This document shows, in pieces, positions 29,251 to 40,452 of a DNA stretch of 64,000 nt (position 1 is its first letter; every line of letters begins with the position of its first letter). The translations under genes were made by a program, and so were the position numbers. The notes under the pieces are model-generated. The model was not told where the DNA came from. It did no database searches and saw only the letters and a list, made by a program, of their open reading frames with translations. Source of the stretch: Aureococcus anophagefferens (taxonomy: Eukaryota; Sar; Pelagophyceae; Pelagomonadales; Pelagomonadaceae); NCBI RefSeq assembly GCF_000186865.1, contig NW_008705568.1, positions 1,525,506 through 1,589,505 of the forward strand, read 5' to 3'.

Positions 29251-32200
29251 ATGTCGTTCATCGCCGGGAGCTTCGTGTCCCTGAAGCGCGCCGAGTCCCT
29301 GAAGAAGGGCTTCGGCGGCAAGGCCCAGGTCGCGTCGGGAGTGGACACGGAGCTCATCAACATGTCGCCGCGCTTCGAGAAGGAGATCGGCGCCGACGTC
29401 GCCGCCGCCGGGCCCGAGCACTACTACGGCAGCGACCAGTCGTCCTTCTACAGCGTCTACCGCGAGCTCACGCGGGCCAAGTGCTACAGCCTGCCCGCGA
29501 ACGTGCCGGGCAGCCCCGGGAAGCTGTCGCCGACCAAAAGCAACGCGAGCCCGACCTACAAGCCGTCGCGCACGGCCCAGTTCGAGGACGTGCTCGCCGG
29601 CGACGAGGTCGAGGCGCGGTACCGGGACCTCCACGAGCTCGAGGCGACGGAGGAGGACGGCGCGAGTTTGGACGAGTCCGACCCGTTCGGACGGCACGCG
29701 GCCGTCGAGGAGGACAAGTACGACCACCCCCAGGCCATCGGCGACGAGGCGGCGGCCGAGAAGCATCCGCTCCGGCGGCGCATCGACGGGCTCCACCTGC
29801 CGCGGCTCCAGGTCGCGGACGCGGCCGACGGCCCGCAGTTCTCCGCGCGGAGCCTCTTCCTGGCCGAGTGCGTCGACAAGGACCTGCAGCCCCGCGCGGG
29901 GTTCCTGCTGCGCAAGATGCGGTCCACGGAGATCAACATGGCCCAGCTCGGCGTCGGCGAGCGCCTCGCGCGCGCGTTCGCGTGCTGCGTGGGGAAATTG
30001 CCGAACCTGCTCCACCTCGACATGAGCTACAACTACCTCGGCGACCGGACCATGGCCGAGGTCCTCGAGGCGCTGTGTGACGTGCCCCAGCTCCAGTCGC
30101 TGAACATCAGCGGCAACGACATCTTCAAGCACTCCGCGCGGAGTTTGGGCCACCTCTTCGCGAACGCGGACCGCGGGGCCGCGAAAGGGTGATGCAACTT
30201 CTATTCAACTTGAATGTTCCACACAAAGCATGCGCGCTTCGAGGGCGCTCCGAGAGATGATCGCTCGTCCAAGAATCAGCCGAAACGAGTGGAACGCGGC
30301 CGAGATAGAGGAGCCTTCGGGAACGTCGCACCCTTTTCGTCGCCCAGGCCGACTGCGCCATCGAGGAGCTCGAGACCGCGGACTGCCACCTCGACGACGA
30401 CGACGTCGCCCTCTTCCTCGAGCGCGCGCTGCGGAACCGGAACCTCGTGCTGAGCCGCTGGAACCTGGCGAAGAACTCCATCGGCTCCGCGGTGGACCAC
30501 GCGCCCGCGGCGTCCGACCGGCCGTCGCTCGCGTCGTGGATCGGCTCCGACGAGTGCACCTGCAAGCGGCTGGACATCTCCTGGAACATGATCCGCGGGA
30601 GCGTGGCCGTGGCCCTGGGCAAGGCGCTGTCGACGAACCACTGCGTGACGCACCTGAATTTGGCGTTCAACTCGCTCGCGGAGGAGGGCGTCGTCTTCGG
30701 CAACTCGCTGTTGAAGAACCGCGTGCTCAAGGTGCTGGACCTGTCGAACAACGGGCTGGGGCCCAAGGCGGCCTTCGCCATGTCCGTCGCGCTCCTGGGG
30801 CGCATGTCGGCGCTCGAGCTGCTCGTCATGGACGGCAACCCCGTGGGCGTCACGGGAGGCCAGGCGCTCCTCCGCGTGCTCACGCGCATGGACCACCGGG
30901 CCCACCTGAGCCTGCGGGACTGCTCATTCCACGGCGGCTCCATCGGCGAGCGCTGGATCATCAACGACGACTACACGCTCGACCTCTCCGTGCCCATTTT
31001 GTACTGCCTCGCGCGCGACATCTTGCAGGGCGACGCGACGCGGCCCTGCCCGCCCATCGACTGCTGCTACCTCACGCCGCCGGGGGGCGCGTCGCAGCGC
31101 ATCCGGACGAAGATCGAGTGGACGGGCGCGCGCGCGCGGCCGTCGACGGGCGACGCGTACGACGAGGCGCACTCGCGCGCGCTCGACAACGTCGTCACGC
31201 GGCTCGCGTCGCTCGACCGCGACGAGCTGCTCGACTTCTTCCCGCACCGCGACGGCGACGACGTGCCCTTCCTCTACCGGCGGGAGCTCGACGCGTTGCT
31301 GGAGCACCTCGGCCTCGTCGAGTACGTGACGGAGCGGACGGCCGACGGGTCGGGCTTCGCGCGGACGCCGCGGCACGCGCTCGCGGACACGCTGCCCCTC
31401 GTCGACAACTGGAGCCAGCTCAAGGCGACGGGGCGCTTGGAGATCGGCGAGTTCATGCAGGTCGCGCTCGCGCTCCGCGCCGTCGCGGGCAGGGCAGCAC
31501 AAGAGAGCGAAATTCCCAACTTCAAAGGCTCCTATCTCGGCCGTTTTCCACTCGTTTCGGCTGATTTTTGGACGAGCGATCATCTCTTGGAACGGTCTCG
31601 AAGCGTGGATGTGTTTTTCGTTACGCGTGCGCGCGGAACACTCACGTTTAAGCGACGTTGAATCACTCTTGTGCTGCCCAGGTCGCGGGCCGCACGCGCG
31701 ACGACGCGGGCGGCCGCTTCGTCGTCTTCGACGAGGCCACGGGCGAGGACTTCGCGCAGACGCTGCCCGAGGCGGGCGTCCTGCGCCTCTGCTTCGCCAA
31801 GGCCGTCGTGAAGCTGGGCATGGACGAGCCCATGACGCAGGCGGGCGTCGGGGCGGGAAGAGAGCGCGAGATTCCCAATTTCAAAGGCTCCGATCTCGGC
31901 CGTTTTCCCCTCGTTTCGGCTGATTTTTCGACGAGCGATCCTCTCTCGGAACGGTCTCGAAGCGTGGGTGCTTTCTTAAACACGCGCGCGCGCGAAACAC
32001 TCACGTTGAAGCGACGTTGAATCACTCTTTTCCCGACGCAGGCGGGCGTCGTCGGCTGGGCGACGTCGCTCGGCGCGATCCAGGACGTGCTCCAGGTCGC
32101 GGAGGCCGCGGACAACCATTTGCTCGTGCTGCAGATGGCGCTGCCGTCGCTCGTGCTCGGCCACGACACGGCCGCGCGCCTCTTCCCCGCGCTCGTCGCG

Positions 32201-34483
32201 GAGCTGCTCGACCCCGTCGCGGCGATCGCGAAGCTGCTGCCGCGGATGGCGAGCCCGCTGCACGTGCAGGCCTTCATCCGCGCCATGCTGCCCAAGTCGA
32301 CGAACCGGAGCCGGCTCCAGCGCGCCATGGGCCAGCGCTTCCAGCTCCTCATCGACATGCCCGCGGGCCACTACACGCTGAGGCTCGACAAGATGGAGGA
32401 GCGCGAGGTGCTCGTCGCGCTGCTCCAGGCGAACCGCTTCGAGCGCCACCGCGTCGTGGCGCGGGCCAAGCGGTCCCTGGAGAGCGGCGCCTTCGACGAG
32501 AACTGCTTCCACTACCCCTACGTGGACACGTCGCAGCACGGCAACCGGTCGGGCTTCCGCAACGAGACGCTCGACGGCTCGGCCGTGGAGATCTGCGACG
32601 AGCTGCTCGACGGGCTGGGCCCGAGCCCCAAGGGCCTGCTCGAGTTCGACTTCGTGAAGATGACGCGGCCGCCGCGGACGGCCGAGCCGATGACGCGCGC
32701 GCACTTCTCGCAGCTGTTGTCCGTCGCGGCCATCTCCGACGACGTCGACGACCGCTGCCTCCAGCTCGCCGTCGAGGGCGCGAAGACGCCGCGCGAGGAG
32801 AAGCGGCCGCCGCGGCCGCGGCCCGCGCCCTCCGACGGCCGCCGGCGGTCGTCCGCGGCGCAGCGCGCGAGCCGCATCTCGAAGATGGGCCTCGGCCTCG
32901 GCGCGGCCTTCGTCGAGCGCACCGTCGACATGGTCGTCGTCGGCGGCGACGCGCCCAAGGAGGACGCCGCGGACCGGGCCATGCGGTCCACGCGCATGTC
33001 CAAGGTCGCGCGCCAGCCCGCGAGGCCGCCCGGCGGCGAGGCCGCGGAGGACGACGGCGACAAGGCGGCCCAGGACTCGCTCATGGAGGCGCAGCAGAAA
33101 CTAGCCCAGGCCATGCCCGACGTCGGCAAGGGCGGCGCGGCCGGGGGCGACCACCGCCGGTCCACGTACAAGCCGCGCATGCAGTCGATCAACGCCGTGT
33201 CGCAGGACACGGCCGAGCGGTTCAAGTCCTGGTTCAAGGGCGAGGAGGGCGGCGTCGAGGCCGCGCGCGAGGAGCAGCGCGCGCGGCACCGCCTGAACCG
33301 CGGCGGGTCGCCGTCGCCGCCGTCGTACGGCCGGCGGCCGCAGTTCCCGGACGACGGCGCGGCGCCGGCGGCCGGCGGCGCCGGCGGGTCGCCGGGCCAG
33401 CGCCGCGCGGCGGCGCGCGACGGCACCATCGCGCGCGGCGGCGAGCGCAACCCCCTCGAGATGCTCAAGCGGCGCAAGCCCGCGACGCCCGACACCGACG
33501 AGCCGACGCCCGACGGCACGCCGTCGGCGACGCCCAAGGCGACGACGCGGTCCGTCGGGAAGAAGCCCGCGAGCCCGGCCCTCGGCGGCGGCTCGGAGAT
33601 GCTGCGGGCGTCGTCCAAGTCCGGCAAGTCGAAGCTGAACAAGCTCAAGACCATCGCGCGGATGATGATCTCGGGCGCGGGCGCGGCGAAATCCGCGGCG
33701 GACACGGAGCTGATCCTGGCGCGCCTCAACGAGTTCCACCTGCTCCTGGCGGGCTGCTGGTTCTCCGCGGCCCAGGCCTGCACGCTCCTGCGGCGCTGGC
33801 AGCTCTTCGACGGCCCGAAGCTCCGGAACCGCGATGTGCTGAAGCTGCTGCGGCCCCAGGTCGAGCTGGTCATCATGCTCCACAGCCGCGTCGTCGATTT
33901 GTACAACATCGACGAGGTCTTCGCGGTGCTGGACCCGACGATGCGCGCCGAGGCCATCTTCCGCCTGGGCACGCTGAACATCTGGTCGCCGCTGAAGCCC
34001 GACGGGCCCTACTCGCTCAACCTGGGGCTCCGCGAGGACCGCCAGGTCGTGCGCATGCTCGTGCACCTCCACGAGGCGGAGCAGGCCGTCTGGCGGAACC
34101 CGACGCTGCGCTGGAAGCTCGACATGCCCCGCGTCGAGGGCTGGAGCCTGCCGACGACGTGGCTCAACCAGGACGGCATCCCCCGGAGCGGCCACGTCGC
34201 CTTCACCTACGACCCCCAGCACGAGGACTGGTCCACGCGCATCGTCCTCGCGGCCCTAACCCTCGCCGGCGTCGACGAGGACGACGACGACCTGTTGTCG
34301 GAGATGCCCCAGAGCGAGCCCCTCGAGGCCATGCTCGCGGCGAGCCTCGACGCCGCCCACATCAAGTGGGTCTACGACGGCATCACCGTCGCCGACCCCG
34401 TCCCGCGGCGGCCCAAGGACCTCCCCGGCGGCCGCGACTCGCTCATCCAGGCCAAGTCGCGGTCCGCGACGCCCGAGGCGTAA
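29251..34483 (+). CDS. Large leucine-rich-repeat protein, three introner introns
   Basis: Exons 29251..30165, 30348..31481, 31682..31840 and 32042..34483 give 1549 residues in one frame. Residues about 230-480 carry ribonuclease-inhibitor-type LRRs (LLHLDMSYNYLGDRTMAEVL, VLKVLDLSNNGLGPKAAFAM). An unassigned middle region follows, then a long disordered Ala/Pro/Arg/Lys stretch. A C-terminal helical region (LNEFHLLLAGCWFSAAQAC, RWQLFDG, LLRPQVELVIMLHSRVVD) may correspond to DUF4476, often found with LRRs in stramenopiles. No signal peptide or membrane span is seen. The role is unknown; scaffold or cilium/cytoskeleton functions are guesses. A TATA box lies at 29210. Confidence 0.8.
30174..30347 (+). 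mobile_element. Introner B5 (type B variant, 174 bp), LRR intron 1
   Basis: The termini are diverged: CGGGGCCGCGAAAGGG at the left, and CCCTTTTCGTCGCCCAG at the right. The TSD is GCGGACCG (30166-30173) and GCCGACTG (30348-30355), with two mismatches, so it is probably older. The intron is 30166..30347 with a GC donor, restoring LFAN-ADCAIEEL. The core CCAAGAATCAGCCGAAACGA is kept. Confidence 0.88.
31490..31681 (-). mobile_element. Introner B6 (type B, 192 bp), LRR intron 2
   Basis: The ends are CAGGGCAGCACAAG and CTTGTGCTGCCCAG. The TSD GTCGCGGG is at 31482-31489 and 31682-31689. The intron is 31482..31681 with a GT donor. The element is antisense to the host. Confidence 0.95.
31849..32041 (-). 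mobile_element. Introner B7 (type B variant, about 193 bp), LRR intron 3
   Basis: The TSD GCGGGCGT is at 31841-31848 and 32042-32049. The direct repeat extends to 17 bp (GACGCAGGCGGGCGTCG), so the left boundary is uncertain. The ends are of the CGTCGGGRMGGGAA kind rather than GGGCAGGAAAAG. The intron is 31841..32041 with a GC donor, restoring MTQ-AGVVGWA. The element is antisense to the host. Confidence 0.85.
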
Positions 34484-34607
34484 CTGAGGGCATCGTGAAG
34501 GCGCGGTGCGGTGATGAAACTCCTCGTCGTAACGAGACGCCACCCGTGATCATGGGCAGCAAGAGTGCGCCAGCCCGCGCCTAGACGCCGGGGCAGCTCC
34601 GCGGACC

Positions 34608-37206
34608 ATGGGCGGCGCGGCCTCGGCGCCGACGTCGCCGTCGTCGGCGAAGGCGGCGTCGAGCGAGCAGGCGTCGGCGCGCGCCCTGCTTCGCCAGCTC
34701 TCCTTCAAGGTGTCGGGCAACACGCTCGCCGGCACGCGCAAGGACCTGGACGAGTGCAACGTCGAGGACGTGGCGCGCTTCGTCGAGAACGTCGACCCCG
34801 CCGAGGCGTCCGAGGCCGTGGGCTTCGGCTCCAAGGCCGAGGCCCCGGGCCTCGACGCCGTCGCGGCCGCGTGCCGGTTCCAGCTCGTCGACGGGCGGCG
34901 CGTGCGCCGGTCCCTCGACGACGAGGCGCCGAGCGTCGCCCCCCTGCTCGCGGAGCTCAACGTCCACGCGCCGCCGCCGACGGTCAAAGCCATCGTCGCG
35001 GCCTTCGACGCGTGGCAAAAGCTGCCCCGGGCCGCGGACAGGCGGCGCGCGAAGAAGCTCCGCGCGCTCATCATGGGCTCGCCGGCCCTCGTCCGCCAGG
35101 CCAACGCCCTGCAGATGGAGCTGAACGCGTTGCCCGAGGGCGACCGCGAGGCGCTTTTGGAGCTCCGGCGCAAGAAGATGCGCGAGCAGGCGGCCCGGGC
35201 CGTCGAGACCTACGCGAACCTGCCCCACGACGAGAAGAACGTCTTCACGGACGGCGCCATCGAGCTCTACAGCGAGGAGAATCAGCGGAAGCGCGAGGCC
35301 ATCCGCGAGGAGCCGAGGATCTGCGAGCTGCTCGAGCCAGGGTCCCGCGGCCGAGACGATTTTCGAGAGATTTTGACCGGGAAAACGACGAGAAATCGTC
35401 ACCGACGCATTTGGTAGGCTCGAGCGCTGGTGGTGGGGGTCGAAGCTCTTCGACGACGCGGACCACAACGAGTGGCTCTCCTTCGACGAGTACAAGACCT
35501 TCCACCGGCGGCTCCTGCGCCTCTTGGACCAGGACACGCTGTCGCCCAAGTCGCGCGTCGCGACGAAACCCGAGGACGAGGACCCGACGGCGTTGGAAGA
35601 TTTCCGGTGCGACGCGGACGGCGAGGGCCGCGTGACGAAGGAGACGTACCTCTTCGCGGTCTTCCAGCTCTGCGACCAGTGGACGGAGACCGTGGAACTG
35701 GACGAGTACGTGGAATTCCTGTCCAAGGGCTTCGACCTCATCTACGGGGATCTCATGGCCGGCGACGCGCCGCAGCTCCCCGAGGCGTGGTCGGGCGGCG
35801 ACGAGCTCCACGACGACCGCGGCGAGCCGCTGCTCCAGACGCCCGCCGCCGCCTGGGGGTCGTCGGACCTGAGCGTCCTCGAGGAGGCCGAGGTCGTGCC
35901 CTTCAAGCCGCCGCCCCGCGAGCCGCGGGCGCCGTCGGCGCCCGAGCCGGCGCCGCTGGCGGACGTCTTCGCCGCGACGGCGCCGGTGCCCGCGCCGACG
36001 GAGCCCGCGGCGCCGGCGCCCGCGGCGCCGGCGCCGGCGAAGGAGGACGAGGTCCTCGAGGCCGAGGCCGCGGCGCCCCCGGAGAAGGCCAAACGCGAGC
36101 CGAAGCGGAAGTCGCGCGCGGCCGCCAAGAGCCCGGGGACACACGACCGCGACGACGGCGTCGCGGGCCGCGTCGCGCTCATCGACGACGCGGGCTTCGA
36201 CACCGTCGATGCCATGATGGACGCGGCCAGGGACGCGCAGGACGCCGGCGCCGTCGGCGTCGTCTTCGCGTCGGGCGACGACGCGCCGCCCCTGCTCTCC
36301 GGCGGCTCCGAGAAGCAGAAGGTCGCGATCCCCGTCGTCGGCATCTCGGCGCCCGACGCGGCGGTCTTCAAGGGCAAGAAGCGGCACCGCCTGCGCGTCC
36401 GCGCGTCGCGATTGCTGGAGCACGCGAAGACGATCACCTCCATGCGCATCCACATGGTCGTCGAGACCATCGCGGAGATCTACCGGGAGAAGATGGTCCT
36501 CGACGGCAAGGCCGACGCGTCGGGCCGGCCGCGGCTGCCCCTGGCGACCTTCGTCCTGATGCACTTCCGCCGCAAGTTCGGCGACAAGCGGACGGTCAAG
36601 AAGAAGTACAAGGCCTTCCTGCTGGGCGTCGTCCAGCGCCTGGAGGGCACGGCGTCGACGCACGGCGTCGAGGAGGACGAGACGGCGCTCCAGTGGATCA
36701 CGCTCTTCGCGCAGCTCTGCTCCATCGACACGGCGTCCGGGCGCCTCGCGGCGCTCCCGCCCGAGGCCTGCGACTACTGCCTCGACCGCGTCCACGAGAT
36801 CGAGCAGGTCGTCCGCGACACGCTCAAGGTGCTGCCCCACGAGTTCTCGTCGACGATGCTCAAGAAGATGGTCAGCGGTCGCAACGCGTTCCTGTTGGGC
36901 TGCGGCTTCGCGGACAAGGTCGAGGCCAAGTTCAAGCGCGAGCTCCGCGGCCACATGAAGCTCCGGCCGCGCGACGACGTCTACGCGACGGCCGTCGGCA
37001 CGTTCCACTCGCTCACCATCGCCGTCACCATCAACGGCGCGCACAAGAAGATCATCTCCGTCCCCGCGCTCATGTCGCTCTACGCCGTCGTCTACACGGC
37101 CTGCGACTCGCCCCACGTCGCCCGCGCGCCGCCGCCGGAGTCGACGGGGGACCAGGCGCACGAGCGCAAGAAGAGCCGCGCGTCGACGGTGAAGCCCATG
37201 TATTAG
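34608..37206 (+). CDS. Large EF-hand-like protein split by an 80-bp introner
   Basis: Exons 34608..35329 and 35418..37206 give 836 residues. The start MGGAAS suggests N-myristoylation. Residues about 60-240 are helical and Lys/Arg-rich. After the intron, WWWGSKLFDDADHNEWLSF and FRCDADGEGRVTKETYLFAV look like two EF-hand-type loops with partial ligand sets. A Pro/Ala/Glu-rich linker follows. The last 250 residues are a conserved-looking helical domain (RASRLLEHAKTITSMRIH, FVLMHFRRKFGDKRTVKKKY, MLKKMVSGRNAFLLGCGFAD). No family is recognised for it. A calcium-responsive cytoskeletal role is only a guess. Confidence 0.72.
35338..35417 (+). mobile_element. Introner D (80 bp, new type) in the EF-hand-like gene
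   Basis: A perfect 8-bp TSD GCTCGAGC flanks it at 35330-35337 and 35418-35425. The intron is 35330..35417 (88 bp) with a GC donor and a TAG acceptor, restoring ICELLERWWWGSK. It has inverted segments inside (GACGATTTTCGAG near the left, and CTCGTCGTTTTC/GAGAAATCGTC near the right). It shows no similarity to the A or B core. Confidence 0.8.
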
Positions 37207-37335
37207 GACGAGCAGCGTCGGTTTTTTGTAGGGCGCGCCGGGTCAGCCAGACCTGCCAGCGTCCGTTTCTTCCTGAAGTGGAGGTCTAGATAGCGCGAAT
37301 CTCCTTACGCGGCGACCTCGGCTTTGGCGAGCGCA

Positions 37336-38166
37336 TTATGATTGACGCACCGATGTCCGCACGGCCTTCAGCGATTCGATGACGTCCCAGCGGCCCGACC
37401 ACCCTTCCGGGAGGACGACGGTGTCGCCCGCGAGGCAGCGGATCGCCGAGCCGTCGACGTTGGTCACGAAGGCCGCGCCCTCGAGGACGAAGAGGACCTC
37501 CGTCGGCGAGTCGGCCACCTCCGTCGAGCCCGGGGCCGCGGTGTAGACGTCGACGGTCGTGAGGCCGTTGCCGTAGACCTTGCCGCCGCTCGACGCCGCC
37601 GGCGTCATAACAACAGGAATGGTCGACGCGCCGGGGACGGCGTCGTGGGTGTGGACGGACCAGACCTTGCGGATGTGCGCGTGGACGTCCCAGCGGCCCC
37701 GGCAGCCCTGCGGCAGCACGACGACGTCGCCCGCGCCGAAGCGATGGCGCGTGCCGTCCTCGTCGACGACGGACCCCTCGCCCTCGAGCACGTAGAAGGT
37801 CTCCGTCGACGTGCGCGGGTTCGGGCTCGGCCAGCCGCCCGCCGTGCAACTCCACGCGCCCGCGGCGACGGCCCCGACCTTGACCAGCGGGCGCGTCGCG
37901 TCGACGGGCTCGCCGACGTCGCAGTTGGCCCGCACGCCCTTGACGGCGAGCTTGTCCTGGAGGAAGTAGGACGGCGGCGCGTGCGTCACCCAGCGGCTGC
38001 TGCCGATGACGGCGCGGCGGTCCGCGTCGACGGCGACGGGCGGCGCGGCGACGGATGGCGCCGTCTCCGGCGCGGCGGGGGCGAGGCGAACGCCGTTCTC
38101 GAGGTACGAGAACTGCTGCAGCGCCGACGTGGCCGCGGCGAGGGCGACGCAGCAGAGCTTGAGCAT
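37336..38166 (-). CDS. Secreted bicupin protein (cupin_3/EutQ-like)
   Basis: A 276-residue protein from ATG at 38166. The signal peptide is MLKLCCVALAAATSA. There are two cupin domains in tandem. The first contains WSCTAGGWPSPNPRTSTETF, YVLEGEGSVVDEDGT, FGAGDVVVLPQGCRGRWDV and IRKVW. The second contains EVLFVLEGAAFVTNVDGS, CLAGDTVVLPEGWSGRWDV. This is the DUF861/cupin_3 type, related to ureidoglycine aminohydrolase and EutQ. The usual metal His residues are scarce, so catalytic activity is uncertain. In-frame sequence continues upstream to 38238, but the leader favours 38166. Confidence 0.75.
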   Translation of the reverse strand: MLKLCCVALAAATSALQQFSYLENGVRLAPAAPETAPSVAAPPVAVDADRRAVIGSSRWVTHAPPSYFLQDKLAVKGVRANCDVGEPVDATRPLVKVGAVAAGAWSCTAGGWPSPNPRTSTETFYVLEGEGSVVDEDGTRHRFGAGDVVVLPQGCRGRWDVHAHIRKVWSVHTHDAVPGASTIPVVMTPAASSGGKVYGNGLTTVDVYTAAPGSTEVADSPTEVLFVLEGAAFVTNVDGSAIRCLAGDTVVLPEGWSGRWDVIESLKAVRTSVRQS

Positions 38167-38312
38167 GGTTGCTCGGAGCATACGTAGGACTCTCCACTGC
38201 GAGTTCAACCCGGCGGCACCGAGGGCAAACGTCTCCAAGTTGCTGCCCGTACACTAAAAGCTTCGTCGATGGGCACTGCCAGGATGCCTCCACCCTAGCG
38301 CGCAGGAAGGAG

Positions 38313-39140
38313 ATGTGGTTCCTCAAGTACGTGGGCGGCGAGTCGTCCGCGCCTTCGGCGGAGGAGTCGCCCGACGAGGTCGAGCTCGACCAGGCGGCGG
38401 CGCCGGCGGCCCGACGAGCCGCGCCGAAGAAGAAGAAGAAGAAGAAGCCCGCCGAGGGCAAGAGAGCGCCGAAGAAGGCGCAGCTGTCGCCGCAGCAGCG
38501 GCAGCTCCGGGAGTCGGCGCGCTGCATGGCCTGCGGCCGCGTCGTGTCGCCGGCGACCCTCGAAGGCTTCGAGGACCACGAGAACTACTGCGAGAAGTCG
38601 TCGGAGTCGTGGCGCCGCGCGGCGGAGACGAACGCGAGGACGCCCGCGGCCCTCGTCGACCGGCACATCGCCCTCGTCGGCGGGCTCACGGCGACCGTCG
38701 TCGCGCTGAAGCCGCGCCTCGTGCGCCGGTGGCTGCCGCCGCGCCACGAGCTCCTCTTCGACAGCGGCCGCCGCGACGACGTCGTCCTCGCCGCGGGCGA
38801 CGGCGGCGGGGCGGCCTTCCGGTTCCTGAGCCCGGCCGAGGCCGCCGAGGCGTCGAAGCTCACGGCCGCGCGGCTCTCGCGCGAGCTCGCGGACGCGCGG
38901 CGGCGCGTCGCGTCGCTCCAGAAGACGGAGAAGACGCGGGCGGCCGAGGCCGTCCGCATGACGCGGACCCTCGAGGACCAGACTCTGTGCGCCGTGTGCC
39001 TCGACGCTACAAAAAACGCGGCCTTCGTGCCCTGCGGCCACCGCGCGTGCCGGGCCTGCGCGGACCGGTGCCGGGCGGGCGACGCGGGCTGCCCCGTCTG
39101 CCGCGCGCCCGTGGTGGACGTCATCCGCGTCTTTAACTAG
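38313..39140 (+). CDS. RING-finger protein, probable E3 ubiquitin ligase
   Basis: A 275-residue protein from ATG at 38313. The N-terminal acidic part is followed by a run of seven Lys (PKKKKKKKPAEGKR), which may be a nuclear signal. An upstream C-x2-C ... H-x3-C cluster (CMACGRVV ... HENYCEK) could bind zinc. A coiled coil (residues about 190-225) precedes a C3HC4 RING: CAVCLDATKNAAFVPCGHRA, CRACADRC, CPVCRAP. This RING type recruits E2 enzymes; the substrate is unknown. Its stop codon overlaps that of the convergent coiled-coil gene. Confidence 0.75.
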   Translation: MWFLKYVGGESSAPSAEESPDEVELDQAAAPAARRAAPKKKKKKKPAEGKRAPKKAQLSPQQRQLRESARCMACGRVVSPATLEGFEDHENYCEKSSESWRRAAETNARTPAALVDRHIALVGGLTATVVALKPRLVRRWLPPRHELLFDSGRRDDVVLAAGDGGGAAFRFLSPAEAAEASKLTAARLSRELADARRRVASLQKTEKTRAAEAVRMTRTLEDQTLCAVCLDATKNAAFVPCGHRACRACADRCRAGDAGCPVCRAPVVDVIRVFN

Positions 39141-40452
39141 CGGTGGAGCTTGCCGGGCAGCCACGCGCCCGCGCGGTCCGCGGGGAACGCGCGCTCGTAG
39201 AGCAACGCGAGGACGCGACTCTGCCAGGTGAGGAGCGCGAGCTCGCTGGACTCGTCGGGCGTGTCGCCGCACTCGGCCTCGAGCTGCGCGTCGTCGAGCT
39301 GCTCGTTGAGGTCCAACAAACGCCGCCGGAGCACGCGCTGGAGCGCCGTGGACTCGTCCGCGCGCTCCGCGCAGCGCCGCCGCTCGCCCAGCAGGTTGCG
39401 CTGGAGGTGCTCGAGCCCCGTCTCCAGGCGCTTGATCTCGTCGAGGCGCTTCTTGCGGTGCTCCGCGGTCACGTCGACCTTGAGGTTCGACGACGCGACG
39501 CGCTTCACGCCGCCCGCGCGGTCCCCCGGCCCGCGCGCGCGCGCGTCGTCGAGGCGGTCGTCGAGCGCCTGCGCCGCCTGGTGGCAGCGCGCCGTGTCCT
39601 TCTTGATCTGCGCGAGCTGGTGGATGAGGTAGCGCCGGTCGTCCTCGCCCGTCTTGAACCGGTCCCGGAGCTCGTCGTTCTGCGCGACCAAATCCTCGTT
39701 GAGCGTCGTCAGCTTCGCGCACAAATTCGCGGCCCAGAGCCGCTCCTTGTCGAGCGCGTCCGCGCGCTGCTTCCACTTGCGCATGCCCGCCTCCTTGTGG
39801 CGTCTTACGCCTGAGAGAGATTCGACATCGCTTCAACGTGCGTGTGCCGCGCGCGCGCGTTTCGGAACAAGCATCCACGCGTCGAGACCGTTCCAAGAGA
39901 TGATCGCTCGTCCAAAAATCAGCCAAAACGAGTGGACAACGGCCGAGATTGGGCATTTCGCGCTCTTTTCCCGCCCCGACGCGCGCCGTCGAGCTCCTTG
40001 GACCAGTCGAGGAGCCGCGCGCGGTGGCTCCGCGTCAGGTCCCGGTGCCGCTCGGCGCGGATGGCCTCGGACCGGCCCTCGAGCTCCTCGAGGGACCCGA
40101 CGATGTCGCGGTGCGTGCCCGCGACGGGCAGCATCGGGTCGACGGCGTCGTCCTCCTTCTCGCGCCAGCGGCTGCTGTGGAAGTCGAGGATGGCGTCCTC
40201 GAGCTCCGTGATCCGCTTCATGTAGCCCTCCTCGCGCTGCTTGTAGGTCCGCGTGCGCCGCTCCCAGTCGCTCCGCAGCACCTCCAGATGCTGGCGCTCG
40301 GCCTGGGCCGCCGACGTCGTCGCCAGGCGCTGGCGGAGGTGCACCGTCTTCTCGCGGATGCGCTTCGCGATGTTCGGGTCCATGATCCCCGTCACGCGCG
40401 CCTCCTCCGCCGGGGGCGTCCCTAGCCGCGCGTGCTGGACGACGGAGCGCAT
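39137..40452 (-). CDS. Coiled-coil protein with one introner-derived intron
   Basis: Inferred exons 40452..39981 and 39810..39137 give 381 residues. It is almost wholly predicted coiled coil with many Arg/Glu/Leu heptads (RIREKTVHLRQRLATTSA, KRLDEIKRLETGLEHLQRNL). It resembles ciliary or centrosomal coiled-coil proteins but no family signature is visible. The join LDGAR-VRRHKEAGMRKW assumes a GT donor at 39980 and CAG at 39811-39813; a GC donor two bases upstream is the alternative. Start codons at 40452 or 40383 are both possible. Its stop codon overlaps that of the RING gene. Confidence 0.62.
39811..39972 (+). mobile_element. Introner B8 (type B, degraded) in the coiled-coil gene
   Basis: The internal core CGTCCAAAAATCAGCCAAAA and CGCTTCAACGTG are clear. 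The left TIR has lost about nine bases (CTGAGAGAGATTC instead of CTGGGCAGGACAAGAGAGATTC-like). The right end is CTCTTTTCCCGCCCC. No clean TSD remains. The intron is probably 39811..39980. The element is antisense to the host. Confidence 0.8.
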
